From: Symbiodinium natans
Lineage: Eukaryota > Sar > Dinophyceae > Suessiales > Symbiodiniaceae
Reading direction: 5' to 3'
Assembly: GCA_905221605.1 (NCBI GenBank)
Contig: CAJNDS010001779.1
Span: forward strand, 124,001 to 188,000
Length of the DNA: 64,000 bases
Shown: one piece after another, positions 1 to 10,900 of the stretch
Layout: the number at the start of each line of letters is the position of its first letter
How positions within the stretch are numbered: position 1 is the first letter of the stretch
The notes under the pieces: model-generated
Seen by the model: the letters and a program-made list of their open reading frames with translations, nothing else
The model's database searches: none
What the model was told of the DNA's origin: nothing
Position numbers and translations under genes: made by a program

Positions 1-1695
1 TCCCAAGGAAGGGAAGAACATGGTCCACATCAGCAGCACGCCGCGATGCGACGATGGCAGCGATTCGGCGAAGATGTCGAAGGCTGCCGTCTGGCCCGCG
101 ATCCCGAAGCCCACCTTTGTTGTCCAGTGGCAGGGTTTATAGAAATTGTATAGGGTTTGGGTCCCAAAAAGTTTTGACCGAAACGTTTTGACCAAGTTTT
201 GTTTTTTGGAACTCCTTTTTAATTTTTGGGAGGGGGGGGGGGGGAGGGGGGGCTGGGAGGGGGGACAGGGGGGGAGGGGGGGGGAGGGGGGGGGGAGGGG
301 GGGGGGAGGTGGGGGGGGAGGGGGGGGGGAGGGGGGGGGGGGAGGGGTTGTGGGGGGTTTTTTGGGGGGGTTTGGCGGGGGGGGTGGGGGTTTGGGGGGG
401 GGTTGTGGGGTGGTGTTGGGGGGGGTTTGGGGGGTTTGGGGGGGGGTTTTGGGGGTTTTTGGGGTGGGGGGGGGGGGGGGGGGGGGGGTTGGGGGGTTTT
501 GGGGGGTGTTTCGGGGGGTGTTTTGGTGGGGTTTGGGGTTGTTTGGGGGGTTTTGGGGGGTTTTGGGGGGGGATTTGGGGGGGTTTGGGGGGGGGTTTTT
601 TGGGGGGGTTTTGGGGGGTTTTTGGGGGGGGGTTTTGGTGGGTTTTGGGGGGGGTTGCGGGGGGAGGGGTGTTTTTGGGCGGGTTTTGGGGGGCGGGGTG
701 GGTTGTTGGGGGGGTTTTAGGGGGGGTTTTGGGGGGTTGGGGGGGTTTTGGTGGGGTTTTTTTTTTTTGGGGGTTTTGGGGGGGGTTTGGGGGGGTTGGG
801 GGTTTTGGGGGGGGTTTGGTGGGGTTGGGGGGGTTTGGGGGGGTTTTTGGGGGGGTTGGGGGGGGGTTTGGGAGGGGTGGGGGGGGGGGGGGGTTTGTGG
901 GGGGGGTTTGGGCCCAGCGGTCTAATTTGGGACCTCTCGTTGGGGGGATCGAGTTTCGGGCCTCATTTGTGCGCTTGACGTGTAGCCTAAGTTGGCTCCA
1001 GAGGTTTAAGTAAATTGAGCATTTGGTCTCCCAGGCGCTTTGGATTAATTACTTAAACTCTGTATGTCAGCTGTTTAGACAAATATCTTGAAAATTCAGA
1101 ACGATACCACATACAATTTCTATTTATTTTGTCTTGAGGGTTTAGGGTTTAGGGTTTAGGGTTTAGGGTTTAGGGTTTAGGGTTTAGGGTTTAGGGTTTA
1201 GGGTTTAGGGTTTAGGGTTTAGGGTTTAGGGAGTTGTCCAGGCACCTGGGGGAATTCAAGGTTAATTTTTGGGATTATAAGCGGATTCTACTACCCCAAA
1301 AAGGTTACAGGTTACCTTCTCTACTACTAGGCCACGGCAGCCCGCACCAGGGTAAGATGGAGCACGCTCTGGCAGAGGGCTGCGGCGAAGCCGGCGACGG
1401 AGATCACCAAGGCAGACCACAAGAATGCGGGCCGCCGCCCGACCCTGTCAGCGAGAATGCCCCACACTGGGGCGCCCAGGACCTCGCCCCAGAACACCAT
1501 GGAAATAATCCGGGCCTCTTGTTCTGCACTCAAGTGCCACTCTACCTGTAGCACCCTGGTGACATAGGAGAGGTATGACACCTCCACACCATCAGCCAGA
1601 AGGAAGAGCGCGACGAGGGAGAAAAGAATCCATTGCCCACGGCCCATGCCCACCTTCTCGATGGCGACATCGACGTCCCAGGTCGAGCTCTCCAT
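1..1695 (-). CDS. MFS transporter, N-terminal exons (gene A, runs off left edge)
   Basis: Two exons of a major facilitator transporter. Exon 1 (1336-1695, start codon 1693-1695, 120 codons) encodes a short acidic N-terminus and three membrane segments, with MFS motif A (GILADRVGRRP) after TM2. Exon 2 (1-114) continues in frame with VGFGIAGQT and the acidic-residue loop FAESLPSSHRG, typical of TM4-5 in SV2/SVOP/SLC22-like carriers. The intron (115-1335) holds a family-1 introner split by a long G-rich tract and a TTTAGGG array. It has GT-AG ends with the duplicated site GTGGCC/GTGGGC. Exon 1 is nearly identical to that of the neighbouring gene at 6234-6593, so this is a recent duplication. The substrate cannot be read from the sequence; the remaining exons lie outside the window. 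Confidence 0.8.
228..915. repeat. Extreme G-rich low-complexity tract
   Basis: About 690 bases of runs of G broken by short T, A or GTTTT interruptions, inside intron 1 of the MFS gene. The neighbouring MFS paralogue lacks it. It reads open in several plus-strand frames only because G/T codons lack stops. It may be a degenerated TTTGGGG/TTTAGGG array or low-accuracy sequence. Confidence 0.85.
1136..1230 (+). repeat. Interstitial telomere-like array (TTTAGGG, ~13 copies)
   Basis: Perfect tandem heptamers inside the MFS intron. The array lies inside a family-1 introner whose sequence GTTGTCCAGTGGC / GTTGTCCAGGCAC is present on both sides of the inserted block. Confidence 0.95.
1232..1335 (-). 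mobile_element. Family-1 introner (gene A intron 1, split copy)
   Basis: Matches the family-1 consensus (plus strand: TTGTCCAGTACCTAGGGG ... CTACTCTACTACTAAG). Its other end lies at 115-135, separated by about 1.1 kb of G-rich and TTTAGGG sequence. On the coding strand it begins GTGGCCTAGTAG and ends ACAAAG. Confidence 0.8.
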
Positions 1696-1759
1696 GGGCC
1701 TATAGAGAGGCCTTACAGGGTTTTACCCCAGTTTATTGTGCAATCTGGGCCAATGCCAT

Positions 1760-1770
1760 CTTGAGCCGAA
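1760..1770 (-). other. Possible decayed spliced-leader relict upstream of MFS gene A
   Basis: Coding-strand TTCGGCTCAAG matches 10 of the last 11 bases of DinoSL, 65 bases upstream of the start codon. The paralogue has an exact 11/11 match at the equivalent place. Confidence 0.4.
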
Positions 1771-1974
1771 GCATTGTCTTCCCGGTTATACTTGACAACC
1801 TAACTTTCTCAAGATTTGCCACCGGCATGGTATGTGTCAGCGGCACATCGCAATGATAATGTTGAGAGCCCTCCTTCAAAGCCCCGTTTATGGCTTTACA
1901 CTCATTTGGGGGTTTCCGAAAGTCGGGGTACCTTCTTGGGTGCCTAGCTTAAGGGCCCTAAACACCAACTCATC

Positions 1975-2060
1975 CCTAAACCCTAAACCCTAAACCCTAA
2001 ACCCTAAACCCTAAACCCTAAACCCTAAACCCTGTGTATTTCCCCCCCCCCCCCCCCCCA
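1975..2060 (-). repeat. CCCTAAA array followed by an 18-base C run
   Basis: About eight CCCTAAA units (1975-2033), then a homopolymer C tract (2042-2059). A short TTTAGGG array in the opposite orientation follows at 2096-2122. Confidence 0.9.
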
Positions 2061-3384
2061 GAGCGAAGCCCGGAGCTCCTGCGCCTCTTCAACGCTTAGG
2101 GTTTAGGGTTTAGGGTTTAGGGAAACATGCGTAATTTTGGGGTCTATCAGGGGTTCCCCTACTCCCTCCCTCTTTACCACCCCCCCCCCCCCGAGGTTCC
2201 CCCATCATTGAGGCTTTTCTTTGCATCCGGGCTATGATGTCCTGCCCGGACAGTCTCAGCAACACTTTTCCGGAAAAGACACCCAGCATGCCTCTCAACA
2301 TTCAAAACCACACAACATGAGAGTTGTCGCCACTCCTTTTCTGGAAGCCACGATGCGTGGCAGGGTCGCGAGTGCTTGTCGCGCTTGCGAGAATGCTCCT
2401 TGCAGCTATGCAATAGTGTAGTACCTTGTAAAGAAGAACGCACATAATGCTGTTGTAGTTTGTAACTACTGGACAAAGAACGAGCAAGTCACGGCCATCG
2501 CAGTGCCGCAGATGTTTTCGTATTGTTGTAACCACTACCGCAACCCTAAACCTTGAACCAATCGGCTGCTTGTGGGCTTCTCGGCTACCCCTGTGCGTTG
2601 CAAGTGCGGATCAACGCCTCGCAGGACATGTGAAAGGGCGAGCAACTTACTCAGTGCAGTAAGCGTCTCTGTCATCCACATCCACGTCGCTGTCAATGTC
2701 GTGACAGTCATCGAGGCTTTTCCCAGCTGTCTCCTCTAAGCCGAAAACTGCAAAGCCCGCAGACGCGGAGAATCCGGCAATGAGAAAGGCCGACCATGGA
2801 ATCGGCGCTGCAACAACGTATGGCGCGATCGCTCCACCCACGCTCGCACATGCGCTGAGCAGCGAATGCGCGAGACCCCGCACCTGGGTTGGAAAAAGCT
2901 CCGGAGTGTGCACCCATGTGCATGTCGATGCTGCGTTCTCGCTGGCCAAAGCAAGGGAGGTGAACATGACAATGGCCGGCTTCCCCAGAGATTCGAAACC
3001 CAAGAAGAATGACGCAACACCTGCGAGAAGGAAGCCGACGATCTGGACCGGTTTGCGCCCCGCTCGATCGATCAAAAACACACCAAATACCAAGCCCACA
3101 ACTAGTGAGCTGTTTGCAATCAATATTTGCACAAAGTTGAACGTGACTCTGGGGATGCTGGCGTCTTCGGTGCTGTCAGTTGTCACAGCTGAAAAGAGGC
3201 GCGGCACGAAGAATGAGATCCCGTAGAACGCAGCGCCAAACCCAAGCCAGACGACGCTCGAGAGAACGAATTTGCGGCGCAGTTTGCCGTCTCTTGCAAG
3301 CAAAGCAAAATCGACGTCCTCCAGTTCCTCCGGCACGGTCAGCGAGGCGAACTCATGTGGGGAAGCATTCCACCGGGCCCACAC

Positions 3385-3490
3385 CTATACTGAACTTGGA
3401 ACCCTAGCGAAAACTATAATGTTGTTAGCCGTTTCTTAGGAATTAAAGTACCCAAAAAAAGTAAACTATTTCCAAAGACCCCTCAGACTC
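3385..3490 (-). mobile_element. Family-7 introner (MFS gene B)
   Basis: Shares TTTAATTCCTAAGAAACGGC and GGGTTCCAAGTTC with the intron at 32984-33115 in the ion-channel gene. Ends in TATAG before the next exon. Confidence 0.75.
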
Positions 3491-3633
3491 TGTGACAATT
3501 TGGGCAGCCTCTTGTCCCCGAGCTTGGCTGGCGAGCCAATGCGCCGACTCTGGCAGCAGCCAGACACCAAGAAGAAGGGCAAGGGTATTGGGAACGGCGC
3601 ATGCAACCTTGGGTGGCCTTATAAACCCATCGG

Positions 3634-3722
3634 ACAAACCCTAAACCCTAAACCCTAAACCCTAAACCCTAAACCCTAAACCCTAAACCCTAAACCCTAA
3701 ACCCTAAACCCTAAACCCTAAA
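3634..3722 (-). repeat. CCCTAAA array (~12 copies)
   Basis: Perfect tandem heptamers just upstream of the 39-codon MFS exon. Confidence 0.95.
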
Positions 3723-4965
3723 AGAAGAAAAGGGGCAAAAGCCCCCCCAAGGAAGGACCTGTGGGCTCAAAAGCAAGGCCTCTCTCTGTGTGTGGAGACA
3801 AAGATCCGCCTTTTCTGCTTGTGAGTCACACATGGTTTAGGGTTTAGGGTTTAGGGTTTAGGGTTTAGGGTTTAGGGTTTAGGGTTTAGGGATGTGTGGC
3901 TCAGGGCTGTTCACATGTTGCTCAGATTTCGAAGGCTTAGACTGATTTGCTTACAAAGAGGGCCGGTGTCCCTTGCCTCCGCCTACACCCTGTGTGCTTG
4001 TGATGGAGACCTTCCGTCGAGAGCGATCACGATCGCCTTGCATGATGAAGTTGGGCCGAAACAAGATTTACTTTCCAAGTTTCAGGTTTCGTCATGGACG
4101 GACACGGAGGGAGCCTAGGGTCATCTGGCCCCTGGGCCAAATCCTATAAACCCTAAAGCCCTAAATCCTAAACCCCAATGCTGGGTGTGGTTCAAGAGAG
4201 TTCCTGACGACGACTGTCAGCAGTAGGCTTTTTGGGGCAGGTGCTGCTGCATGCCTTTAATTCATTTTGGTTGCGAGGAGCCGGCCTGTTGCTACACAGC
4301 GCTTTTGCTGGTACACTTGATATCTTGCCACCGCCCCCCAGCATACAACACACAAGTAATGCAATCCCAACCCTGAGCCCCAGATCCTGATCCCATGCTT
4401 TGGCACAAAAGTAGAAGTTACACGTAAAAATTGGCATGCCTCAAGTAAAAAAAAGCCCATGTAGAAGCGCCATGCCTCAAGTAAAAGCCACGTGTAAATT
4501 TGTATGCCATTCAAATCCTTTGAACTCGGAACTGAGGACCAGGCAATTCTAATCCTAAACCCCAAGCCCAAAGCCCTAAATTTTGCACACAAGAGAATGC
4601 CTGCAAGACTGGCTCACAAGTTGACTCACAGGTAACACATTCCCCCCGCCCCCCTCCCCCCCTCCCCCAACCGCACACTTTGAGCGATTTACTTGTGCAT
4701 GTCTTGTATCGTCCCAATCGTTTCTCTTGTGATGTGTTGCTTTTTGTGTGTTTGTGCTTGTTGACGACTTTTTCAGCTTTTCTTCGCATTTTGGGTTTTC
4801 TCACAAGAGTTTCAGACGCCTTTCTTAGGTTTGTAAAAAATGCTTTTGTGGTTATTTAGTTTAGTTTAGGTGAAAATTTCGGCAATTTGTAACCTAAATT
4901 CTTGATTTGTATGGAAAGCTTTTGCAGACTGAGGGCGCGGTGCTTGCAAATGGGTGGGGGCTGCG

Positions 4966-5021
<56 letters not shown>

Positions 5022-5590
5022 TTATTGAGACCACTTACAACCTATCTTCAGCAACTCATTAAGTCACTTACTAAGCAAGCTATCTGCCCGGTGTGGTTAT
5101 AACCCGGAGCGATGGTCCAAGCGCGGATTTCCGCGGGAGTTCCGCTGGGTTCGGCGCAGACGCAGATCGCGCACACGCAGAGGGTTGGCGTTCACGCCAC
5201 GCGACATCCCAGGCACACGCAGAGGGTCGTCGTTCTCGCGACGCGACACCACGCGTCCACGCAGAGGGTTGGTGTTCACGCGATGGCGACACCCCGGCCA
5301 CACGCAGTCTCGCGACCATCCATCCAGGCATCATTCATCATGTCATCCATCTTTAACGACAACCACCTCTGCTGAAAAATACCCTCCGCCATCTTTCGGG
5401 ACCCCCCCTGGCCCACCCCCGAGCCTATCTCCAAAAAAACAGTGAGCACAGTACTTCATCAGTATTTGCAAACGGGGCGGGTTTGCAGTGTGCGCAAAGC
5501 CAACTGGCAGTAGGCACGCGAGTCAGGAGGAACGAGGTGAGCGTGACTTGAGCAGAGTGGCCAACCCCCGCTTTGGGGGGTTGCAGAAAT
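3723..5590. other. MFS gene B interval with no recognisable exon
   Basis: Where the missing MFS exon would be expected I see only repeats: a TTTAGGG array (3835-3891), a 55-base C run (4966-5020) and a degenerate tandem repeat of about 48 bases (5165-5310, unit containing CACGCAGAGGGTTGG). No frame resembles an MFS segment. Confidence 0.7.
4966..5020. repeat. Homopolymer C tract (55 bases)
   Basis: Uninterrupted C run. Creates a spurious poly-proline reading frame. Confidence 0.95.
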
Positions 5591-5815
5591 CTTGGATGGC
5601 ACAAGGCCTCTGCCCAACCCTAAACCCTAAACCCTAAACCCTAAACCCTAAACCCTAAACCCTAAACCCTAAACCACCCCCCTACATATGGCACATGTGC
5701 CCCCAAGGCTTTTATAAAAGCAAGGTGGCAGTGAAGGCCTGCCAACCGCAAGGCTCCAAAATGCGCGAGGCCACGAAGGTACTGTAGATGGATCCTTGGA
5801 AGCCTAAAAGGGGGG

Positions 5816-5912
5816 CTAGGGTTTAGGGTTTAGGGTTTAGGGTTTAGGGTTTAGGGTTTAGGGTTTAGGGTTTAGGGTTTAGGGTTTAGGGTTTAGGGTT
5901 TAGGGTTTAGGG
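5816..5912 (+). repeat. TTTAGGG array (~13 copies)
   Basis: Perfect heptamers. A CCCTAAA array of opposite orientation lies at 5615-5673. Confidence 0.95.
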
Positions 5913-6061
5913 TTCTAACACAAGAAACCCACTCTAAGGGTCATGGAGACGATGTTCCATTGCTCTAACTTCTACCATGTATGATACAACTACTTGCAAG
6001 TATAGTTGCTTCCAACAAAAAAACTGAGGATCCCTAAACCCTAAACCCTGAAGCCCACCTT

Positions 6062-6129
6062 TGTTGTCCAGTGACAGGGTTTAGGGTTTAGGGTTTAGGG
6101 TTTAGGGTTTAGGGTTTAGGGTTTAGGGA
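6062..6129 (+). repeat. TTTAGGG array inserted in a family-1 introner, 13-base duplication
   Basis: The array is bracketed by GTTGTCCAGTGAC on the left and GTTGTCCAATAAC on the right, a 13-base near-perfect direct repeat of introner sequence. Confidence 0.8.
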
Positions 6130-6233
6130 GTTGTCCAATAACCTGGGGGACTTCAAGGTTAACCTTTGGGATTCTAAGGGGATTCTACTACCCAAACAAA
6201 GGTTAAAGGTTACCTACTCTACTACTAGGCCAC
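6130..6233 (-). mobile_element. Family-1 introner (MFS gene B intron 1)
   Basis: Same element and same position as in gene A. Coding-strand 5' end GTGGCCTAGTAGTAGAG lies next to the last codon (GCC) of exon 1. Confidence 0.85.
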
Positions 6234-6640
6234 GGCAGCCCGCACCAGGGTAAGATGGAGCACGCTCTGGCAAAGGGCTGCGGCGAAGCCTGCGACGGAG
6301 ATCACCAGGGCTGACCACAAGAACGCGGGCCGCCGCCCGACCCTGTCAGCGAGAATGCCCCACACTGGGGCGCCAAGGACCTCGCCCCAGAACACCATGG
6401 AAATGATCCGGGCCTCTTCTTCTGCACTCAAGTGCCACTCTACCTGCAGGACCCTGGTGACATAGGAGAGGTATAACAGCTGCACCCCATCAGCCAGAAG
6501 GAGGAGTGCGACGAGGGAGAAAAGAATCCATTGCCCACGGCCCATGCCCACCTTCTCGATGGCGACATCGGCGTCGCACGCCGAGCTCTCCATGCTTACT
6601 GGGCTTTGCCCAGTTGTGGTGCAATCTGGGCCAATGCCTT

Positions 6641-6651
6641 CTTGAGCCAAA
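6641..6651 (-). other. Possible relict DinoSL 3' end upstream of MFS gene B
   Basis: Coding-strand TTTGGCTCAAG is an exact match to the last 11 bases of the dinoflagellate spliced leader, 48 bases upstream of the ATG at 6593. Bases further 5' no longer match. Confidence 0.5.
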
Positions 6652-6659
6652 GCACGTTC

Positions 6660-7970
6660 TTCCCTCTTTTTTTGACAGCCGAAGCTGTCTTAAGTGTTGC
6701 ACCCGGCATGGTCAATGAGGCTTAGCCTCATTTACAGCCTCCTTTATGCTACCCACTGGAAGATGGCTTCAAATTGGGGCCAACCCGAAGGACAGGGTTG
6801 TTGCAAAAGCTCCTTGTACCATGATTGCACAAGGACACCCTTAAACCCGTGTTGAATACAATGAGAGCACAGGGAAAACCACGTTTGGGAGAAAACCCTG
6901 TGCTCCACACTGCAGAAGTGCCGTCGTGTGCAGCACCCCGGGTTGTTGCACCTTTGAGATTCCACAGCTTCAGGTGGCGAATAGGGTATATCCCTCCTCC
7001 CTTATAACTCTGAATTTCATGGAGGGCCTAATTCCCACATGAAGAGCTTGCCTTCTGACCCTCCAGGCCTTTCTCACCTACCTCAGGGCGTGATGGGTTT
7101 AGGGTTTAGGGTTTAGGGTTTAGGGTTTAGGGTTTAGGGTTTAGGATGGCGTTCACAAAGGCTTGCCATGTCCATCCCTACGCTGGACCACATACAGCCT
7201 TAGCCTGCACCCCTCAAGCCTCAACCAGCCCCCTATCTCTGCATTTCCCATGTATCTAGTTAAATACGTGTGTATCCTTTGTGTGTATGTAAAGATATGA
7301 AAATGAGAGAGGCATGTACGGGCACATCTACATATATACAGTACAAGACTAAACCCCAAAACCCTACATCCTAAGCCCAACCCCCCCGGCCCCCTGCCTC
7401 CTCTGCTACGCAGCCGTGTGGCCAAGTCTGGCAGTGCAAGGTGATCGTGCGAGGGCGGCAGGAGGAAGATTGGAAGATGGATGCCCTGTCAAAAAGGGGT
7501 CCATGTACCCATCAGGGCTAAGGATTTCGCGTTTCGGACACGCCGATGCTAAGGACCAGCTACAGTGATGTCGAGGACAGCTACTGGGACAACCATGCTG
7601 ACGGACAAGCGCCCAGCACCGTCCTTTCTGCGGCGTTTCGGGTAATATGGTCGATGCTTACACCCAAAAGGGACCGTGCAGGAAACTCTACAGGGTGGGG
7701 CCCCCTTACTATACTAACTGTAGTTAAGGGACTTATAACCTAACTTAGGGTCCTTATAACCCAATTTAGGGCCCTTATAACTCTACTTATAACTAGGGGG
7801 CCCCACCCTGTAAATCTCAGCCATGAGACCTCAAGGATCAAGGGGACCATCGAGTTTCAAACCCTAAACCCTAAACACAATACCCTGCAAAGACCGGCGC
7901 TCTTTTTGTAGTTTCTGTCACCCCTCATACTGTGCTCGCCACGCATGGCCACCCATGCGTCCAGCTCTGC
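6660..7970. other. Intergenic region with TTTAGGG array and a palindromic MITE
   Basis: No gene recognised. Holds a TTTAGGG array (7094-7144) and MITE G (7689-7812). The stretch 6866-6905 (CACAGGGAAAACCACG...GGAGAAAACCCTG) recurs at 38459-38495, a dispersed repeat. Confidence 0.7.
7689..7812. mobile_element. Palindromic MITE, family G
   Basis: Terminal inverted repeats TACAGGGTGGGGCCCCC / GGGGGCCCCACCCTGTA with near-palindromic interior (CTTATAACC...GGTTATAAG type). A second copy in reverse orientation is at 22977-23090. Confidence 0.9.
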
Positions 7971-10900
7971 CTAGTACGTAGTCAGCTCACCATGCGGATT
8001 GTCAGTGAAGTCCCAGGGCTTCAGATTGATTCGCAGAAAGTCTTTGATCTTCTGAAGAACGTCCTTCTGAGCAGCTGTGCCCGACATACCGTGCCCTTCC
8101 CCTGGGTAGGTGACAAATTCAACCGCAGCCCCAGGATGCTTTGACTTCTTGGCCGCATCCACAAATGGACCGATCTGCACAAAGGGCACATCAATGTCTC
8201 CCTCGCCATGGAGCACCAAAAGAGGTGCACTCAGATTGGAGGCATGAGTCAAGGGCGAAGCACGGCGAGCGCGCTCCATGACATTGGCCTCATACACCCA
8301 GCCGCCCATGATTGCATAGTCATAGTAGCGCACCTCTGTGTAGCGCTGCTGCTGGAACCAATCAGAAATACCGGCAGCAGCTATGCCACAACTGAAAACG
8401 CCAGGCTTAGGACCTTCTGGAGCACCAACCATAGCCATGAGTGCCAAATACCCACCTTGGTAGCCCAGAAGCCACTTTTATCAATAAGAGTCCCTTTTTG
8501 GGGGGTTGGCCTCCTTACATGGGAACCTAGAACCAAAAAGAAGGGCAAAAGGGCACGCGCTGGGCTACCAAGCCACCCCAGGAGTGTCCAGCCACAGCTA
8601 CCCCGCGGGAAGTGTCTACACCTGGGTCCGCCATTGACTTCCTAGGTTGCCCAGTGACCTACCTGGAGGTTCATGGTACTTATTAACCAATTCTAACTGT
8701 ACTTCTAATCCACTTATAAGCCCCTTAAGTGCCCTAAAAGGGTTATAAGTACAGTTATAAGTCCAGTTTTTAATTGGTTAGTAAGTACCATGAATGAACC
8801 TCCAAGTAGGATTAACAAAAGGGTGCCCTCTTTTGCTTAAAGGGGTTTATAAGGGAACCTAAAACCCCCCCTTCCCCCCCAAAAAGGGTAGAAGGGTACT
8901 ACTGGGGCATCCCAGCTTCAGGTATTCCGCACACGCCCGACAGTCTGAAAGGTCTGCCGTCCCACAACCTTAGTTGTCCAGTACCTAGGGGTTTTAAAGG
9001 TTAACCTTTGGGATTATGAGGGGAATATACTACCCCGAAAAAGTTAAAGGTTACCAACTCTACTACTAAGCAACCATCTCCAAGGACAGCGTCCATGTGG
9101 TCAACTCCGAACCCCGTGGAGCCCCTGAAGTTCGGCACGCAAACAACATATCCCAAGTTGGCCAGCCATGCCAAGAGAGGGTTGTAATCAAAAGACATCA
9201 CAGTCATAGGTCCACCGTGAACCCAAACGAGTGGCTGCATTTGAGATGACCCTCCATTCGTGGGAAAATACATCAGTGCGTGGACCTGACCACCCGCAGC
9301 AGTTGGGATGGCGACCTCTGTGGGGGTGATCAGCTTCTCCTGCAGCGACTTTGGCATGGTCCAAGTCAGTCGCTTTGAGCTCTGCGTCTTCAGGGGGCTT
9401 GCTAACCACAAGTCACCCCACTCTGTTGGACTCCGGAAGTGGTACACGATGTCCTGGCCATCGAAAAACACGGGAACATGGCAACCTTTGCCAGGTGGCG
9501 CGGCGACTCTTGCGCTGGTGTGATCCAAGGCGCCGCTGGGCTTGGTGAAGTCCTATATTCCCCTTAGAACCTCAATAAACAGATTGTTTTAAATGTTTCC
9601 TCTTGGGTTTTGTATAAACAGAAATAGAAAATAATTCCCAAGGGGGATTTAGAGTCCACTGTCCGAAGTTCATCAGCAGCGGTTTCTGGAGATTGTGCCC
9701 TTGCAGTCAATGCAACGCGCTTCCTCTCGCGGTCTAAGACGAAGCCCTCATTCACACCATGACCTCCTGCGTAGCTTCCACTGCAAACATCATAGCGGCC
9801 ATGGGCCAAACCAGCCCAAGCGCTAACAGGCTCAATCACATCCTCACGACCATTGAGCCGAATGGTCCAGAGTCCATGAATCACAGGTGGAGGGCTTCTC
9901 ATGTCGATGCCCGAAGACGTTTGCTGACCTTTTACCAGATTGAGCCTTGCCAAGATGCGGCCATCGGCGAGGAAGGCGACTTGGGGCTTGCAATACTCAA
10001 CACGGCCATCCACGGCAACCTTAGTTGTCCAGTACGTATGGGTCTTAAAGGTTCACCTTTGGGATTCTCAGGGGATTAAATTCACCCAAAAAGGTTATAA
10101 AGGATGCCTACTCCCTAAACCCTAAACCCTCAGGGGAACATATTTACCCAAAAAGGTTCAATGCTACCTACTAAGGTAACCTACTCTACTTCTAAGCAAC
10201 GGTGCGCGGTGGCAGCGGCTCGGATGGGCTCCCAGTGACCACGACGACCTCCGCAAGCCAGGCATTTGCAAGTCGATGAACGACCGCCACAATCTGCCTT
10301 AGTTGTCCAGTACCTAGGGGTTTTTAAAGGTTAACCTTTGGGAGTGTAAGGGGAAGATGTTGACCCAAGAAGGTTAAAGGCTACCTACTCTACTACTAAG
10401 CTGCTCTGTGGGCGAGTGATCCCATGAAAGCAGGCTGCCCCCGTGTTCCGCAGTGAACAGAAGATGGCGCTCTCCAGCGCCGTCTTCCTCACCCCGCATG
10501 GCCGGCTTTGGGGGCTGAATGGCATAGAGCCGTGTGCGATTTGGGGAGCCGCCCGAGGTTGCGAAAAGTATCACATCGTCTCGTGCCCACACAACTTGAC
10601 CTTCGAACTTTTCGTCTCTGGGGCAGGTGAAGCAGCAGCGAGGAGATGAGGACATGCATCCCACCAACCTTGGGGGCTGAGTAAGGTTAGCCCAGGTTTA
10701 GGTTTAGGGTTTAGGGTTTAGGGTTTCTGCAAGCACTCTCTGCGGCAGCAGGCTTCACGCTAGTGCAACATTCCAAGCAACCCCCACCCCCTGCATCAAA
10801 GGGCATGGTTCAGGGTTCAGGGTTCAGGGTTTAGGGTTTAGGGAAAAGGTGAACCAAAAAGCTTAAAGATTGTCTGCAGAGGCAAGGAACAAGCTCTTTC

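Larger units (their letters stand above)
2647..6651 (-). pseudogene. MFS transporter gene B, lacking its second exon
   Basis: Three recognisable exons. 6234-6593 (start at 6591-6593; TM1-3, motif A). 3491-3607 (39 codons, TM6 and the MFS signature LLPESAHWLA). 2647-3384 (245 codons; TM7-12, second motif A-like GVFLIDRAGRKP, stop 2647-2649). The last exon junction fits GA-AG or GT-AG splicing around a family-7 introner. The exon expected between the first two (VGFGIAGQ..., intact at 1-114 in gene A) survives only as its first nine bases at 6052-6060, where it runs into CCCTAAA repeats. Without it TM4-5 are missing, so the gene is probably broken unless the exon lies elsewhere or the assembly is collapsed. 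It could still be transcribed. Substrate unknown. Confidence 0.7.

Noticed and set aside
146-1013. Overlapping plus-strand Gly/Trp-rich ORFs
   Set aside because: Products of the G-rich tract, which lacks stop codons by composition. No protein features.
4902-5102. ORF with a long proline run
   Set aside because: It is the 55-base C homopolymer read as CCC codons.
7546-7743. Small plus-strand ORF
   Set aside because: Runs into MITE G, has no homologous features and an upstream in-frame stop.
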